In this document: positions 1-12,480 of the stretch, piece by piece | Layout of the letters: every line of letters starts with the position of its first letter | How positions within the stretch are numbered: position 1 is the stretch's first letter | NCBI GenBank assembly: GCA_027922465.2 | Contig: BQMF02000382.1 | Coordinates: 1-64,000 of the forward strand | Reading direction: 5' to 3' | Length of the DNA: 64,000 nt | From: Turritopsis dohrnii | Taxonomy: Eukaryota; Cnidaria; Hydrozoa; Anthoathecata; Oceaniidae | The notes under the pieces: model-generated | Seen by the model: only the letters and a program-made list of their open reading frames with translations | The model's database searches: none | Told to the model about the DNA's origin: nothing | Made by a program: the position numbers and the translations under genes

Positions 1-167
1 TTTAAAAACGAAGCAAAGAATTGGGATAAGTGTTATTACATTTATGATGGCTGACTCAAAGTGTTCAGTGAAGGTTACGACTTTTAAAAAATGGCCTTTT
101 GCCGCAGATTTTTATTTCGAAACAGAAGAAAAAAAGTATTCTTACATTTCTCATTTAGATTATTTGA

Positions 168-529
168 TTGAATATTAAGAATAAGAATTTCACTTTAAGA
201 AGAAACTTAAGAGAAAACAGATTGTCGTTGACAAACAATCGTTTAAATGCGTTGTTATCAATTAAAATAAACATCCCTTTGTTGCGAAAATTGGTGAAAG
301 ACTGCGATAAAATTGTCATCGAAAAGGCAGTAAAGAAATATTTCGAATTAAAGAAATGGCGATGGAATTTTCGAAAACAGGTGAAGAAAAAAAAGAAGGT
401 TTCATGATGATGATGTCGAGGACGTTGTTGAAGATGTTGAAGATGGAGATAGCAACGATGAGCCAGAGGATACAACAGATTTTGATGAAAGTGAAGGATG
501 AGAAACCGATGATGAGGAAGATTAATGAT
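168..529 (+). pseudogene. Possible broken reading frame: Lys-rich then Asp/Glu-rich tail
   Basis: A Leu/Lys-rich stretch ending in a Lys homopolymer (about 375-395) runs into a stop. In another frame it continues as an acidic tail rich in DDD, VED and EPED ending in TGA near 529. The A-run at the junction suggests slippage. An acidic tail after a basic segment resembles the ends of many transposase or chromatin proteins, but no family is recognised and the gene could equally be noise. Nothing upstream in the window completes it. Confidence 0.2.
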
Positions 530-749
530 TAACTGACACTGCTGTTTTGTTTTACTTTTTATTAGTGATGGAAATACATGTTTGATAATCTAAAAAGTCA
601 TTCTTATTTTGACCTATATTTAAGGTATCTTTGTGAACCATTACACTCCACAAATTTTTTGTAGGTGTTCGATTACTAAAAACATTTTGGGGTGCCCGAT
701 AGGGCGCCCAAGTGCTTTTCGCGCGCCCTATATTTTAGGCTCGCCAATC

Positions 750-1010
750 TTAATTTGGTGAGGCCTGGTTACAAGTGAATAATTTGGAGGTAGCTGACAT
801 TTTCCCTACTCTTTGACTTGATTTATTAGCTAAAAGTTTGGTTTGTAGCAAAGTTGATTTTCGTTTTTCATTGTCAAGTTCAACCTGTAGGTGTTTAATT
901 TTTAGATTTTCATTTTCTTCTCTTTTTGCTAACTTTCTTGCTGTTTTCTTAAGCTTCATGTTTGACGTTTTTTGTGCTTCCCAGCCTTTGATCTTTTTTT
1001 TTTTTCTTTA
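750..1010 (-). other. Short Lys/Glu-rich coiled-coil-like ORF
   Basis: The minus-strand frame encodes about 85 residues dominated by Lys, Glu, Leu and Asn with heptad-like spacing in the middle, followed by a Ser-rich tail. It begins in a poly-A run (plus-strand poly-T at about 988-1005) and has no clear splice sites or neighbours. It may be a coiled-coil exon fragment or chance; no function is assigned. Confidence 0.15.
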
Positions 1011-3485
1011 TAAGCGTATTACACAAAAACAAAAATATATACAAGCATACAAGCAACCCCTATCCTCGCAAGGCACAAAGTGATATCGCCAAGGATAGGG
1101 ACAGAGAAACAAAAAATAAATAGATAAATCTTAATTATAATAATCCGCGATTGTGCATACCACTTTTATTTTAGAGAGTGACATATTCACTTTTTTTTCA
1201 CGATCAAATCCTTCTTATTTTTTCCCTTTTCGTCGTAAAACCACGCAGAGGTGACAGACACTTTTTTTAATGTTACGTAATCTAAGTGTGACGTCTAAAA
1301 TTTTTAAACCAATCAAAACGCAAGAAATTATTTTTTCGCCAATTTGATTGGTTGACGATTTCCAAAAAATAAGTTCGTTAATAACGGATTATCATTATCG
1401 CAGTTGTTTTGACGAAGAAACACGTAGGTATGATTACTGTGATTGTATTTTAGATTATTGTTTATTGTTAAACTTTACTGTTATTGTATTTTAGATTAAT
1501 AAAAGAACAGGTATAACCACATGCTTAGGTGAGTTTTTAAACAGATGTTGTTTTTTTATATATATATTAGTTTTTTCAGAGGAAAACGAAACGAAGAACG
1601 AGATGAAGAAAGTCCTATTTTTATTTTACGTGCTGTTTACGTATTTCTTTTTATAGTTATCAAATATTTATGGGAGTGCAGCAGTAAAGTAGTGTAGATG
1701 AAGTTGAAGTTGTTTAAAAATGGCTGCAGAAAGGATGGTGTTTATTTACATTGGTGAAGAAAATGGTTTTACTTCTTTTCGGTGGGAAATTGTTTGGAAA
1801 AGATATGTACTTATGTATATTACTTTATAAGTCGAACGGATTTAGTAAATACAGCGTTAAAAGAGAGTAAAAACAGAGTTAAAATGATCAAATCATAAAG
1901 ATGCATGTCCCACAAGCAGTTACTGATTTGTTTTGGTAACGAAATTGCTGTTCCTTATTTTATTTAATTCAAAATGGCTCCACAGTTATGAAGTTACGAA
2001 GAAAGCATTTTTATGTCTTTCACTGTATAAAATTGGTAGTGGAATTGCAGTAGAAAGCAAAGATAAAGTGTATGTTTACAATAGGAAAGTATCCTGGAAA
2101 GTAAATCGAGTGTTATTAATTTGTTTACAGGTATGAAATATAGAAAGTAAAGAGTTTAGAAGTTGATAGTGGCTATACTACAGATCATGATCAATATTGT
2201 TTACTAACATGATTATGATGATGTGAATTGGTATTGAGAGGTAAAGTTAAAATAGTATCTATTTAGTTAAAACACAGTTAGTATTAGTGGATAAATAAAG
2301 GATAAGAGGGATATTTACTGTTGTGTTTTGAATTTTCCAGCAGAGAGGAGCTTTGAACTGGGAATAAAAAATGGCTCCACAAATGTTTTCATATGTTAAA
2401 AATTTTTCAGCTATACTAATTCTGTCATTACGTTTGTGTTTTTAATTATTATTTTTAAGGTTAATATATTTTCAAAGTTTCTTTTACTTTTTTTTGTTTT
2501 TCTTTAGATTTTGTCATAGCATGATTACGTTTTTTGTATATTTTTTTTGAACGTTTTCATCTGTTAAAATAGAAATGAAGCACATGATGGGTTATAATGT
2601 TGAGAGGGTTACTTAAGAGAAGAATGGATTATGTAATTTAAATGACTGTGCAATGAAACTATCCTACAAAAAATAAGTGTTGTTGGCTGCATTTTTCTTA
2701 AGTTTATATTTTATCGCGTTTATGCATATTTTGTGTTATGGTAATCGTTTTCGTACTATGCCTAGGTATATAACTGTGGCTTTATGATTTTATTTGTGAC
2801 TTTTTATCTTCTGTGTAAATTTTTGTTCTTAGTTATTGTTTTTAGGATAAATGCGTACTTGAATTTCCTTTTTTTTTTTGTTTCTTTTTTTTTTGTTTTT
2901 TTCGGTATTACAATTGAAATATTATTCTTTTAGGCAATAATAAAAAAAGCACAAAGAAATGAAACTCGTGGTTTTAATCATGATGTTGATAATTTTGGGA
3001 AGAACTAACTATATCATTTCAAAAATTCATTAATGGTTGCAGTCCAGTAGTAACTTTTGAACAAAAGAAAAAGTTGGAAGGTATCATTTTTGTAATGTTA
3101 TTCAATGTTTAGTTTTGTATGTCTGGGTAAACGGTTCTGTGTTATATATTGCATTTTTTTACATTAAAGTTACTTCTCTTCTGCGTATGAATATATATTC
3201 TGAGCCATGTTGCTATTTGTTTCTGTTTTAAATTTTCTGAATGTAAGAAATGAATTAAAAAATTAATGCCTGAAAAGAAACTTTTGCAAGAGTTAAATTC
3301 TGCGACACAACGCATACTGAACATGGGTGGCGAGCGACACCGCCTGGGATGTTTTTGAGTTGCGATTCTATGATTTATTTTTTCGTCACGGGGTACGTAC
3401 ACGGGAATGGTGGATTTGACCTAATGTTTTCGAAGTTAAGTTCGGTAAAAAGTTTTTACCCGGGATACTAGTAAATAATAAACGT
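1011..3485. other. AT-rich stretch without a supported gene
   Basis: Only short ORFs, poly-T tracts (for example about 2868-2900) and a small inverted repeat at about 1058-1102 (CCCTATCCT against AGGATAGGG) are seen. The phrase AAAATGGCT(C/G)CA recurs near 1720, 1972 and 2368 without clear wider homology. I see no gene or RNA feature. Confidence 0.4.
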
Positions 3486-3885
3486 AAATAATGAGAGATC
3501 TATAACAGTGGTCCGCTGAAACGATTCGAGTCACAAATAAACTTGATAACTATATCTAAAATTTTCTGATTTGTTTTTGTATCGAGTCTAAGATCACCAA
3601 ATAGAAGAATCCTACAAAGGAAAACAGGATTAAGCGGAAATAAATGTATACTGAGATTCCGAAGACCGTCTAGCATTGCGAGCCTATCATTTGAGTAATT
3701 CGAGCAATGCAACAGGAAATGTTCTGTAGTTTCAATTGAATTTGTCCTACAATTACAAAAGGGATCAACTGTGTCATAAAAATTGTGACGAAATTTATGC
3801 TCTCTCAGGTGACTGAACCCAACCCTGAGGCGAGTCAGCAAGATCACTCCTCGGGTGTTTGTTGCCTTGAAGGTGGATTCTCCTT
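3486..3885 (-). pseudogene. Non-LTR retrotransposon 3' remnant (RT C-terminal domain)
   Basis: The minus frame encodes about 120 residues starting near LTRLRVGFSHLREHKF, then a Cys/His cluster (FCNCRTN...ETTEHFLLHC). This is the layout of the Cys-rich C-terminal domain that follows the reverse transcriptase in CR1/Jockey-like elements. No RT palm or endonuclease lies upstream on this strand, so it is a truncated copy. Family membership rests on motif recognition; the exact clade is open. Confidence 0.6.
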
Positions 3886-4957
3886 TAGGTCGTACGAATT
3901 AAATTTTCAAGTTTAGTTCTCCTTTTAGGTATATTATAAAGTACACGCATTGCACTTTGTGCCCATTCGCAAATATAAATCCAAACTCCGACTCAAAAAG
4001 TTAATCCACGCAAAACGCTCTCAAACCTTGGCTCACAAAAGTTAGTCCACGCAAAAAAATCCCTTTAAGGTATATCATGTTTGAAAAGAACATTTTCATA
4101 CAGATCCTAACAAAGTTTCATTGTGTCATTTGTCTTTTCGTGCACATTGGTGTTATTTATAAACTCTATGGAAGTGGTAATATGGAGACAGTGGTGGATC
4201 TAGAGTGTCGTTGCAACTTGTGGAGAAGCGCATTGACATAATTTGTGACTTCAGTTCATATTATCAATGGGATTATTTGAACCTTTTTCTTTTATGTGTG
4301 AATTGCTAACACAAGTTGCGGCTTACCACTGGATCCGCGACTGGTTGGTTTAGTAGAAATAGATTTTCATATTGTATGTTATGTTGATTTAAGTTATGTA
4401 TAAGCAATGTAATTTTTATCTTCTTGTAATCCTGTTAAATGTCATGGATTAAAATCTTTGAAATGCCCAAGTTTCTCCTGCTCTTATTAATGCAGTTGTG
4501 AACAATTTCATGTAATGTTTACTTAAATATATCTCCAAATTCACATTTCTGGCAAAATTTGGAAGGTGTGCACGAAGAACAATTGTAAGGTCCTGATATC
4601 AAAGTCGGCAGTTACTTGCAGATCATAAATAGCCGAGGTCTTCAGTTTTTAAACGAGTTTGCTTGTATAACTTTAATAGTTTAATAGTGTTTTGAAAGTC
4701 TTCAATCCCATGCAGCCTTTTTTTCAAATGATTTTGGTTCACTTCTATCGAATATCATTTTATTTTCCATGTGAACCGTAACTCATATTTTGGGAATTGT
4801 CATAGACCTGTTCTCACATAAGCAGCAAGAAAAGATTGGATAGTCATTCAGATATCTTGAAAGTTAGCCTAAAGCAATTTCCTCTAGGCCTCCTGATGCG
4901 GAAATTGTTCAAGCCATGAGGCTTCTTGTTTTCTTTTATTTGATTCTACGAAATTAG
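3886..4957. other. Spacer 5' of the EnSpm-type transposase; no gene seen
   Basis: No supported coding region. It holds the imperfect inverted repeat listed separately and may contain the 5' end of the EnSpm-like transposon, but I could not identify a CACTA-type terminus. A short duplicated phrase occurs around 3975-4055 (GTTA(A/G)TCCACGCAAAA twice). Confidence 0.35.
4193..4347. repeat. Imperfect inverted repeat (MITE-like hairpin)
   Basis: About 33 bp at 4193-4226 (containing GCAACTTGTG) is repeated in inverted form at about 4312-4347 (CACAAGTTGC ... GGATCC). The arms are separated by roughly 85 bp and match imperfectly. This could be a small foldback element; no target-site duplication was recognised. 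Confidence 0.35.
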
Positions 4958-5130
4958 CTCAAGAAAACGAGACCAGTGATCTGCTGCCGGCTCGTGATGA
5001 AGATTTTTGTATGAACGGAAATAACAACATGTCAATTTGTTATGATGACGATCATGATCACGATGATGACGAGTGTGACGATGATGATGATGATTGCGAT
5101 AAAAGTTCTGAAGATGAAAATAATGACACA
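4958..5130 (+). CDS. Probable upstream acidic exon of the EnSpm-type transposase
   Basis: An open exon between a plausible acceptor (..AAATTAG|CT) and donor (ACA|GTAAGG at 5131) encodes a strongly acidic segment with runs of Asp. It ends in phase 0 and the next acceptor (ATTAAG|ATG at 5202) also opens in phase 0, so splicing joins two acidic stretches in frame. The true start lies upstream or at an internal Met near 5011. This is inference from splice logic only. Confidence 0.45.
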
Positions 5131-5201
5131 GTAAGGATTAAAGCATAAATATTTGTTGATAAACGAATAAATTTGTCATATTTCATATTCATCATATTAA
5201 G

Positions 5202-8134
5202 ATGTTTGATAACGATCTGAATGATGCCGATTCAGATGTTGATGTGTTAGATAGTGATATTGATGTTAGTATCGATGATAATGAGCAGGAAGATGAAGTG
5301 TTTGATAATGCTACAGCATGTGATCACAGAATTTCCACAATTATTTCTACAACAGTTCGTGCGCTGTTCCTGATTCAAACGAATTTGTTCATATCAGATG
5401 CTTGTCTGGAATACATTCTTGGACTTGTTAGACTCGTTTTATTTCTGATTTCGAAGGCAATTTCAAATGAATTTATTTCAAATTTGTATATCGCATTTCC
5501 GGTTTCAATATATAAAGCAAGGAAATTTTGCCGGATAAATCGAGACGCATTTACGAATTTTGTTGTTTGTAGCTCATGCCACTCTTTGTATGAACTCAAG
5601 GACTGTTTTGAGCGAATGAGAGATGGAAAATTGGTTAGCAAACACTGCACATTTGTTCAGTTCCCCAACCATACGCAGTTGCCACGTCGAAAACCATGTG
5701 GAAATGTCCTCCTCAAATCAGTCATATCTAAGAAAAGGGATAACATTAACTTGCATCCAATGAAAAGTTATCCCTATCAACACTTATCAAATGCCTTGGA
5801 GGAGTTGCTTTTCAAACCAGGATTTTTAGATCTACTTTTGTCAGACAGTGTGAATGGAAACCTCGACAGAATGTTTGATATTACTGACGGCAATGTTTGG
5901 AAAAACTTCAAAGATGATTCTGGACAGTGCTACTTCAATGACAAACGTAATTTGGGTGTTTTATTGAATGTAGATTGGTTCAACCTGTATGAAAACTCCG
6001 AATATTCACTTGGCGTCATATATATGACCATAGCAAATTTACCACGAGAACATCGCTTTTTATGGGAAAATACCGTAGTCATAGGGATAATTCCAGGTCC
6101 GAAAGAACCGCCATTACACATCAATACGTATCTTAAACCATTCGTTGATGAAATGTTAGAGTTTTGGCATGGGAAAGTAGTTAGGGAACCAAGTCCGATT
6201 GGGTTTGGGATGTATAAAATCGAAGTGATTGGTGTATCCAACGATTTGCCGGCGACCCGAAAATTCTGTGGATTTCTGAGCTTCAATGCGAAAAGAGGTA
6301 TTCTTCATTTATCTATTTTGTCACAATAGTTTTCGTTAGCTATACATAGAATTTATAAGGAAATTGTCAAAACCCAATTTACAAAATATGTGTTCTCTTA
6401 ACAAAAGTCATTCTTTTTAGGTTGCAGCAAGTGTTTTACTAAATTTACTCGCCTTGATAATGTCACAAATTACTCGGGATATGACTATCAAAACTGGGAG
6501 ATGAGAGAATATGAACAACATAAGACTCTCGCTTATCAAACATTGACTGCCAGAACAGCTAAAGAACGCCAAGAAATGGAATCGGAATGGGGAGTAAGAT
6601 ACAGCGAGTTGCTTCGTCTTCCATATTTCGACCCGGTTAGAATGCATACCGTGGATCCCATGCATAATCTTTTTCTTGGTAATAATTTTCATTTCCGTTG
6701 TCAATATTCGTTGTTCAAAACACGACATTCTAATGTCTTGTATTTAATCAATCAGGTGCTTAATCTTTATAATAGTTGATGCTAAACTATAAAATAATAG
6801 ACGAATAATTGATATTATAGGTACCGCAAAACACGTGTTCGTGCGATGGATAGAAGAAGATATCCTATCAGATGTTAAACTGGTGAAAATCAATGAGCGA
6901 ATAGAAGAATTGAAAGTTCCTCGTGATATTGGTCGAGTACCAGGTATTAATAAAGTATATTCATCTTACCAATGTTTTTATGTATGAGGTAACTACATTG
7001 TTGCTTACAAACGTTTTAGGCAAAATATCTGAACACTATAAACGGATGAAGGCAGATGAATGGAAAAATTGGGTGTTAATCTATTCGTCGTATTGTCTTC
7101 AAGGAATTTTACGCCCGCGTCATTTTCTTATTTGGTCGATGTTTGTTTCTGCATGCAAGTTACTTTGTCAACATTCTATTTCTATAAACGAAATAGAACA
7201 AGCTCACCAACTTTTAAAGATGTTTTGCATAAGTTTTGAAGAAGAAATGGGTAAGAGAAATTGCACCCCGAATATGCACATGCACTTACACCTCCGAGAT
7301 TGTTTGATGGATTATGGGCCAGTATACAGTTTTTGGTGCTTTAGCTGGGAACGTTTTAATGGCATTTTGGGATCATATACTTTGAATAATCATGATATCG
7401 GTGTTCAGTATATGCGCAAATACTTGACTGGCAGTCAAACAAGAAACAAGATGCTACTTGAAGATGACATCCTCAAATTCATACGTATCAAAAATGACCA
7501 GCGTACGATGTCGATAAAAAACATCAGTAGTTTATGTCGAGGCCAGGAGCCCATTACATCAGCAGAATTAGAGTTTGATGAAACTCAAGTAGTTTTGAAA
7601 GTTTCAAAAGGGTTTGCAGCATTGTCTGATATAGATTTTGGCCATTTGGAGGTTTTATTAGAGAAACTGTACAAACCACTTCAATTTCGGATGTCTCGAA
7701 GTGTTACAGAAATTAAAAAGATCTGTCTTGGCAACGAAACATTGTCTTCTAATGAATACAAACAGGGTTTCAGACACGGTACCTGCGTAAAAGCAAGGTG
7801 GATTGGCAAAGACATCGACCTGTCATCTGCAATTATACAACCAGCAATAATTAGGAACATGTATGAATTAAAACTGTTTTCTGCTGGTTCCTCTTCAGTA
7901 ATGATCGTTGCGAGAGTGAAATGGTTTCGAGCACACCTTAAAAAGAATTTTTACGGACAGAATTCACCAACGTTAATTTGGAATACAATCTACGAAGACT
8001 ATGGTATCACAGAATTCCTACCTTTGAAACTTATATTGGGAAAATGCGTCTACATCACTAAATTGTTGAAATTTAGCCAATTTGAAAGTGACAATGTTAA
8101 TGTCGTTATTTCTCTGCCCTCCAAGTCAATGTGA
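5202..8134 (+). CDS. EnSpm/CACTA (Tnp2, Transposase_21 type) DNA transposase, spliced
   Basis: Cut-and-paste DNA transposase of the EnSpm/CACTA superfamily. Four exons join in frame at GT..AG introns, each with a Gly codon split after its first base: 5202-6297, 6421-6678, 6821-6943 and 7020-8134. Characteristic blocks appear in order: a Cys pair region (CSSCHSLYELKDC), GVLLNVDWFN, IIPGPKEPPLHINTYLKP, DLPATRKFCGF followed by the CSKC finger across intron 1, LPYFDPVRMHTVDPMHNLFLG, GTAKHVFVRW, and a C-terminal part with HLRDCLMDYGP. Total about 850 residues, normal for Tnp2-type proteins. No internal stop or frameshift was found, unlike most elements nearby. It may start further upstream at the acidic exon. 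The 93-bp satellite begins about 230 bp after the stop. TIRs were not found. Confidence 0.85.
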
Positions 8135-8368
8135 ATCATTTTAGATATCGTTAAAGTAAGGGTCAGAACTACCAAATTTGATTACGGATGTTTATGTTCC
8201 AATTAATAATTCTTTGTATTTGTAATATTTGTTCTACATTTTGCTTCTTGTATTTTCATTATTTATCTACCCTAGAGAAAATAATAAATACAAACGCATT
8301 CGACAGTACAAACTTTTTCGTGACGAAGGTTTTTATTGTTAGGGCCTTTGTAAGCTCCATAAGGGTTA

Positions 8369-11195
8369 AGAGAAAACTTCAACCAGAATACATAGAATTC
8401 TAAACATCTTCATCAGGTTCAATGGGTTTCTTAGAATTAAGGAACACAAAAATGGGGCAAAATGGATAACTTCAACCAAAATACATAGAATTCTAAACAT
8501 CCTTATCAGGTTCAATGTGCTTCTGCGGATTAAAGAACACAAAAATGGGGCAAAATGGATAACTTCAACCAAAATACATAGAATTCTAAACATCTTCATC
8601 AGGTTCAATGGGTTTCTGCGGATTAAGGAACACAAAAATGGGGCAAAATGGATAACTTCAACCAAAATACAAAGAATTCTAAACATCTTCATCAGGTTCA
8701 ATGGGCTTCTGCGGATTAAGGAACACAAAAATGGGGCAAAATGGATAACTTCAACCAAAATACATAGAATTCTAAACATCTTCATCAGGTTCAATGGACT
8801 TCTGCGGATTAAGGAACACAAAAATGGGGCAAAATGGATAACTTCAACCAAAATACAAAGAATTCTAAACATCTTCATCAGGTTCAATGGGCTTCTGCGG
8901 ATTAAGGAACACAAAAATGGAGCAAAATGGATAACTTCAACCAAAATACATAGAATTCTAAACACCCTTATCAGGTTCAATGTGCTTCTGCGGATTAAGG
9001 AACACAAAAATGGGGCAAAATGGATAACTTCAACCAAAATACATAGAATTCTAAACATCTTCATCAGGTTCAATGGGTTTCTTAGAATTAAGGAACACAA
9101 AAATGGGACAAAATGGATAACTTCAACCAAAATACATAGAATTCTAAACATCTTCATCAGGTTCAATGGGTTTCTTAGAATTAAGGAACACAAAAATGGG
9201 GCAAAATGGATAACTTCAACCAAAATACATAGAATTCTAAACATCCTTATCAGGTTCAATGTGCTTCTGCGGATTAAGGAACACAAAAATGGGGCAAAAT
9301 GGATAACTTCAACCAAAATACATAGAATTCTAGACATCTTCATCAGGTTCAGTGGGTTTCTTATAATTAAGGAACACAAAAATGGGGCAAAATGGATAAC
9401 TTCAACCAAAATACATAGAATTTTAAACATCTTTATCAGGTTCAATGGGTTTCTTAGAATTAAGGAACACAAAAATGGGGCAAAATGGATAACTTCAACC
9501 AAAATACATAGAATTCTAAACATCCTTATCAGGTTCAATGTGCTTCTGCGGATTAAGGAACACAAAAATGGGGCAAAATGGATAACTTCAACCAAAATAC
9601 ATAGAATTCTAGACATCTTCATCAGGTTCAGTGGGTTTCTTATAATTAAGGAACACAAAAATGGGGCAAAATGGATAACTTCAACCAAAATACATAGAAT
9701 TTTAAACATCTTTATCAGGTTCAATGGACTTCTGAGGATTAAAGAACACAAAAATGGGGCAAAATGGATGACTTCAACCAATATACATAGAATTCTAAAC
9801 ATCTTTTTCAGGTTCAGTGGACTTCTGCAGATTAAGGAACACAAAAATGGGGCAAAATGGATAACTTCAACCAAAATACATAGAATTCTAAACATCTTCA
9901 TCAGGTTCAATGGGCTTCTGCGGATTAAGGAACACAAAAATGGGGCAAAATGGATAACTTCAACCAAAATACATAGAATTCTAAACATCTTCATCAGGTT
10001 CAGTGGGTTTCTTAGAATTAAGGAACACAAAAATGGGGCAAAATGGACAACTTCAACCAAAATACATAGAATTCTAAACATCCTTATCAGGTTCAATGGG
10101 TTTCTTAGAATTAAGGAACACAAAAATGGGGCAAAATGGATAACTTCAACCAAAATACATAGAATTCTAAACATCCTTATCAGGTTCAATGTGCTTCTGC
10201 GGATTAAGGAACACAAAAATGGGGCAAAATGGATAACTTCAACCAAAATACATAGAATTCTAAACATCTTCATCAGGTTCAATGGGCTTCTGCGGATTAA
10301 GGAACACAAAAATGGGGCAAAATGGATAACTTCAACCAAAATACATAGAATTCTAAACATCTTCATCAGGTTCAGTGGGTTTCTTAGAATTAAGGAACAC
10401 AAAAATGGGGCAAAATGGACAACTTCAACCAAAATACATAGAATTTTAAACATCTTTATCAGGTTCAATGGACTTCTGCGGATTAAGGAACACAATAAGG
10501 GGGCAAAATGGATAACTTCAACCAAAATACATAGAATTCTAAACATCCTTATCAGGTTCAATGTGCTTCTGCGGATTAAGGAACACAAAAATGGGGCAAA
10601 ATGGATAACTTCAACCAAAATACATAGAATTCTAAACATCTTCATCAGGTTCAATGGGCTTCTGCGGATTAAAGAACACAAAAATGGGGCAAAATGGATA
10701 ACTTCAACCAAAATACATAGAATTCTAAACATCTTCATCAGGTTCAGTGGGTTTCTTAGAATTAAGGAACACAAAAATGGGGCAAAATGGACAACTTCAA
10801 CCAAAATACATAGAATTCTAAACATCTTCATCAGGTTCAGTGGGTTTCTTAGAATTAAGGAACACAAAAATGGGGCAAAATGGACAACTTCAACCAAAAT
10901 ACATAGAATTCTAAACATCTTCATCAGGTTCAGTGGGTTTCTTAGAATTAAGGAACACAAAAATGGGGCAAAATGGACAACTTCAACCAAAATACATAGA
11001 ATTTTAAACATCTTTATCAGGTTCAATGGACTTCTGCGGATTAAGGAACACAATAAGGGGGCAAAATGGATAACTTCAGCCAAAATACATAGAATTCTAA
11101 ACATCTTTATCAGGTTCAATGGACTTCTGCGGATTAAGGAACACAAAAATGGGGCAAAATGGATAATTTCAACCAAAATACATACAATTCTTTAA
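8369..11195. repeat. 93-bp tandem satellite, about 30 copies
   Basis: The array repeats every 93 bp; the phrase AATGGATAAC falls at 8461, 8554 and so on. Units differ in a variable window (TTCTGCGGATTAAGG against TTCTTAGAATTAAGG) and at an adjacent site (ATCCTTATCAGG against ATCTTCATCAGG). Variants recur in blocks: the unit with CTAGACATC...TTATAATTAAGG appears twice, 279 bp (three units) apart, and units with ACACAATAAGGG appear near 10490 and 11050. This indicates segmental duplication inside the array. Because 93 is divisible by 3 and the unit lacks stops in some frames, both strands stay open for about 2.7 kb. I read it as non-coding satellite DNA, perhaps carried in the 3' part of the EnSpm element. 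Confidence 0.95.
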
Positions 11196-11202
11196 TTATT
11201 TA

Positions 11203-11646
11203 GGGGTCAGTCACAAATCGATTTTAGGTTTACTAACGTCATAATGACGTTAATGGGTGTGTGGGTTAATTCAAGTTAAGAAACTTTCAAATAGAAACAT
11301 TGATTTTGAAAGGGATTTGAATGATTTAAACAAAGATTCATTAGTTCATTTTCTTGCAAGATTTCCCGATTGTGGTAATTCGGGTTATTTTCCATTTCTA
11401 TTGTCCGGCTTGGCTACGAGTGTATGTTGTTGTTGTTGGGTGGCAGCCGGCAAGGAAAAGATGACGGAATGGTGAATGTATGATGTTTTTTTAATAACTA
11501 AACTAGCATTTTTACAGAAATACTCAATTACATTCATTTTTGGCTATTTCTGAAATATGACGTTATGAGTGTTGGGTGGGGGTAGGGTACTATTCGTAAT
11601 GTCATATGACGTTATTTGAACCTAAAATCGATTTGTGACTGACCCC
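11203..11646. mobile_element. 444-bp non-autonomous TIR element (TA duplication, Tc1/mariner-like)
   Basis: The ends are inverted copies of GGGGTCAGTCACAAATCGAT, continuing to about 45 bp with few mismatches. Both flanks carry the dinucleotide TA (11201-11202 and 11647-11648), the target duplication typical of Tc1/mariner elements. An inner palindrome around ACGTCAT..ATGACGT lies next to each TIR. A 72-codon ORF inside shows no transposase motif. The element sits at the right edge of the satellite, and degraded satellite sequence resumes beyond it. Confidence 0.85.
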
Positions 11647-11689
11647 TACAGACGGTTGGAATGATGTTTTGATCCTTGTCCGTAATAAC

Positions 11690-11815
11690 GAAGGCTGTCC
11701 GTAATAATTAGGAACATAGATAGTATTTACTTTACTATTGAACTTACTAAAAATAGTGGGTTGAAATGGATAACATCAAGTTACATGAAGTTCTAGCCTT
11801 TTGTTAACCACAAAA
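11690..11815. repeat. Degenerate satellite unit right of the TIR element
   Basis: Sequence such as ATTAGGAACATAG, then GGTTGAAATGGATAACATCA and CATGAAGTTCT matches the 93-bp unit in order but with many changes and spacing differences. This is an old edge copy of the array, now separated from the fresh part by the 444-bp insertion. Confidence 0.6.
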
Positions 11816-12480
11816 CTCGGGTAAAATGTAAATGTACCGTTCTTCAGCAAGTAGAAAGTAAAATGAAAAAAAGTGTGACATTACGTAAAGCAGTTAGTTA
11901 TAAATAACTAAGGATCCAACCAGCAGAGTTCGCCATACTTTCATACACAAGGCCTCTCTGTAGAAAAACTCGTTGTTGAACACACATCATTTTGAACGCA
12001 CGAGAGACTTCACACTTTTACCTTCCTCCTCACAGAACCATGTTCTTTCAATACAATATTGTAATGTAAACAAGATCTTTTTCTGTTATTTTGCATGAAG
12101 CAAGTAAAGAACAACAACAAATCCCATCCATCCATCATCTTTTTCGTACACATGCAAAATTGAAACTACCATATTTTTCTTGAATTCATTGGTGTAAAAA
12201 ACAGAACGAAATGCGAGATGAAATTTACTGGTGAGATTTAATGGGGAAGTTATATAGAGAAAATGTGCAAATTTTCAATTCGGAAGCTAGTCATTAGGCT
12301 TCTTCGCCCCAATCATACGCTCACGATATACAACATCGTATATTGGACCATACGCATACGCAACAAAATATACAACTGTGTACCACAGTATACGGCGATG
12401 AAACTAAATTTAACGGTATGGCATCGCATACGGCCGTACACTATTGAATATCACGACATCGCATACTATGGTATTCCCGC
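11816..12480. other. Spacer with TACG/ATAC-rich low-complexity segment
   Basis: No supported gene. About 12300-12480 is rich in short palindromic phrases built from CATACG, TATAC and GTATAC, unlike its surroundings, and directly abuts the truncated retrotransposon. It may be part of a separate repeat that replaced the retrotransposon 3' end. Confidence 0.35.

Noticed and set aside
155..475. His/Phe-rich minus-strand ORF
   Set aside because: It is the antisense of the Lys/Asp-rich plus frame and has no independent support.
1933..2136. 67-codon ORF
   Set aside because: No motif, no splice partner and composition like the surrounding AT-rich DNA.
8366..11195. Very long ORFs on both strands (936 and 892 codons) as protein genes
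   Set aside because: They consist wholly of the 93-bp satellite; openness on both strands follows from a stop-free unit with length divisible by three.
8369..11195. Array considered as a CRISPR-like repeat
   Set aside because: The whole 93-bp unit repeats without unique spacers, and the context is eukaryotic with introns.
11257..11475. 72-codon ORF within the 444-bp TIR element
   Set aside because: Low-complexity Cys run and no transposase motif; most likely chance.
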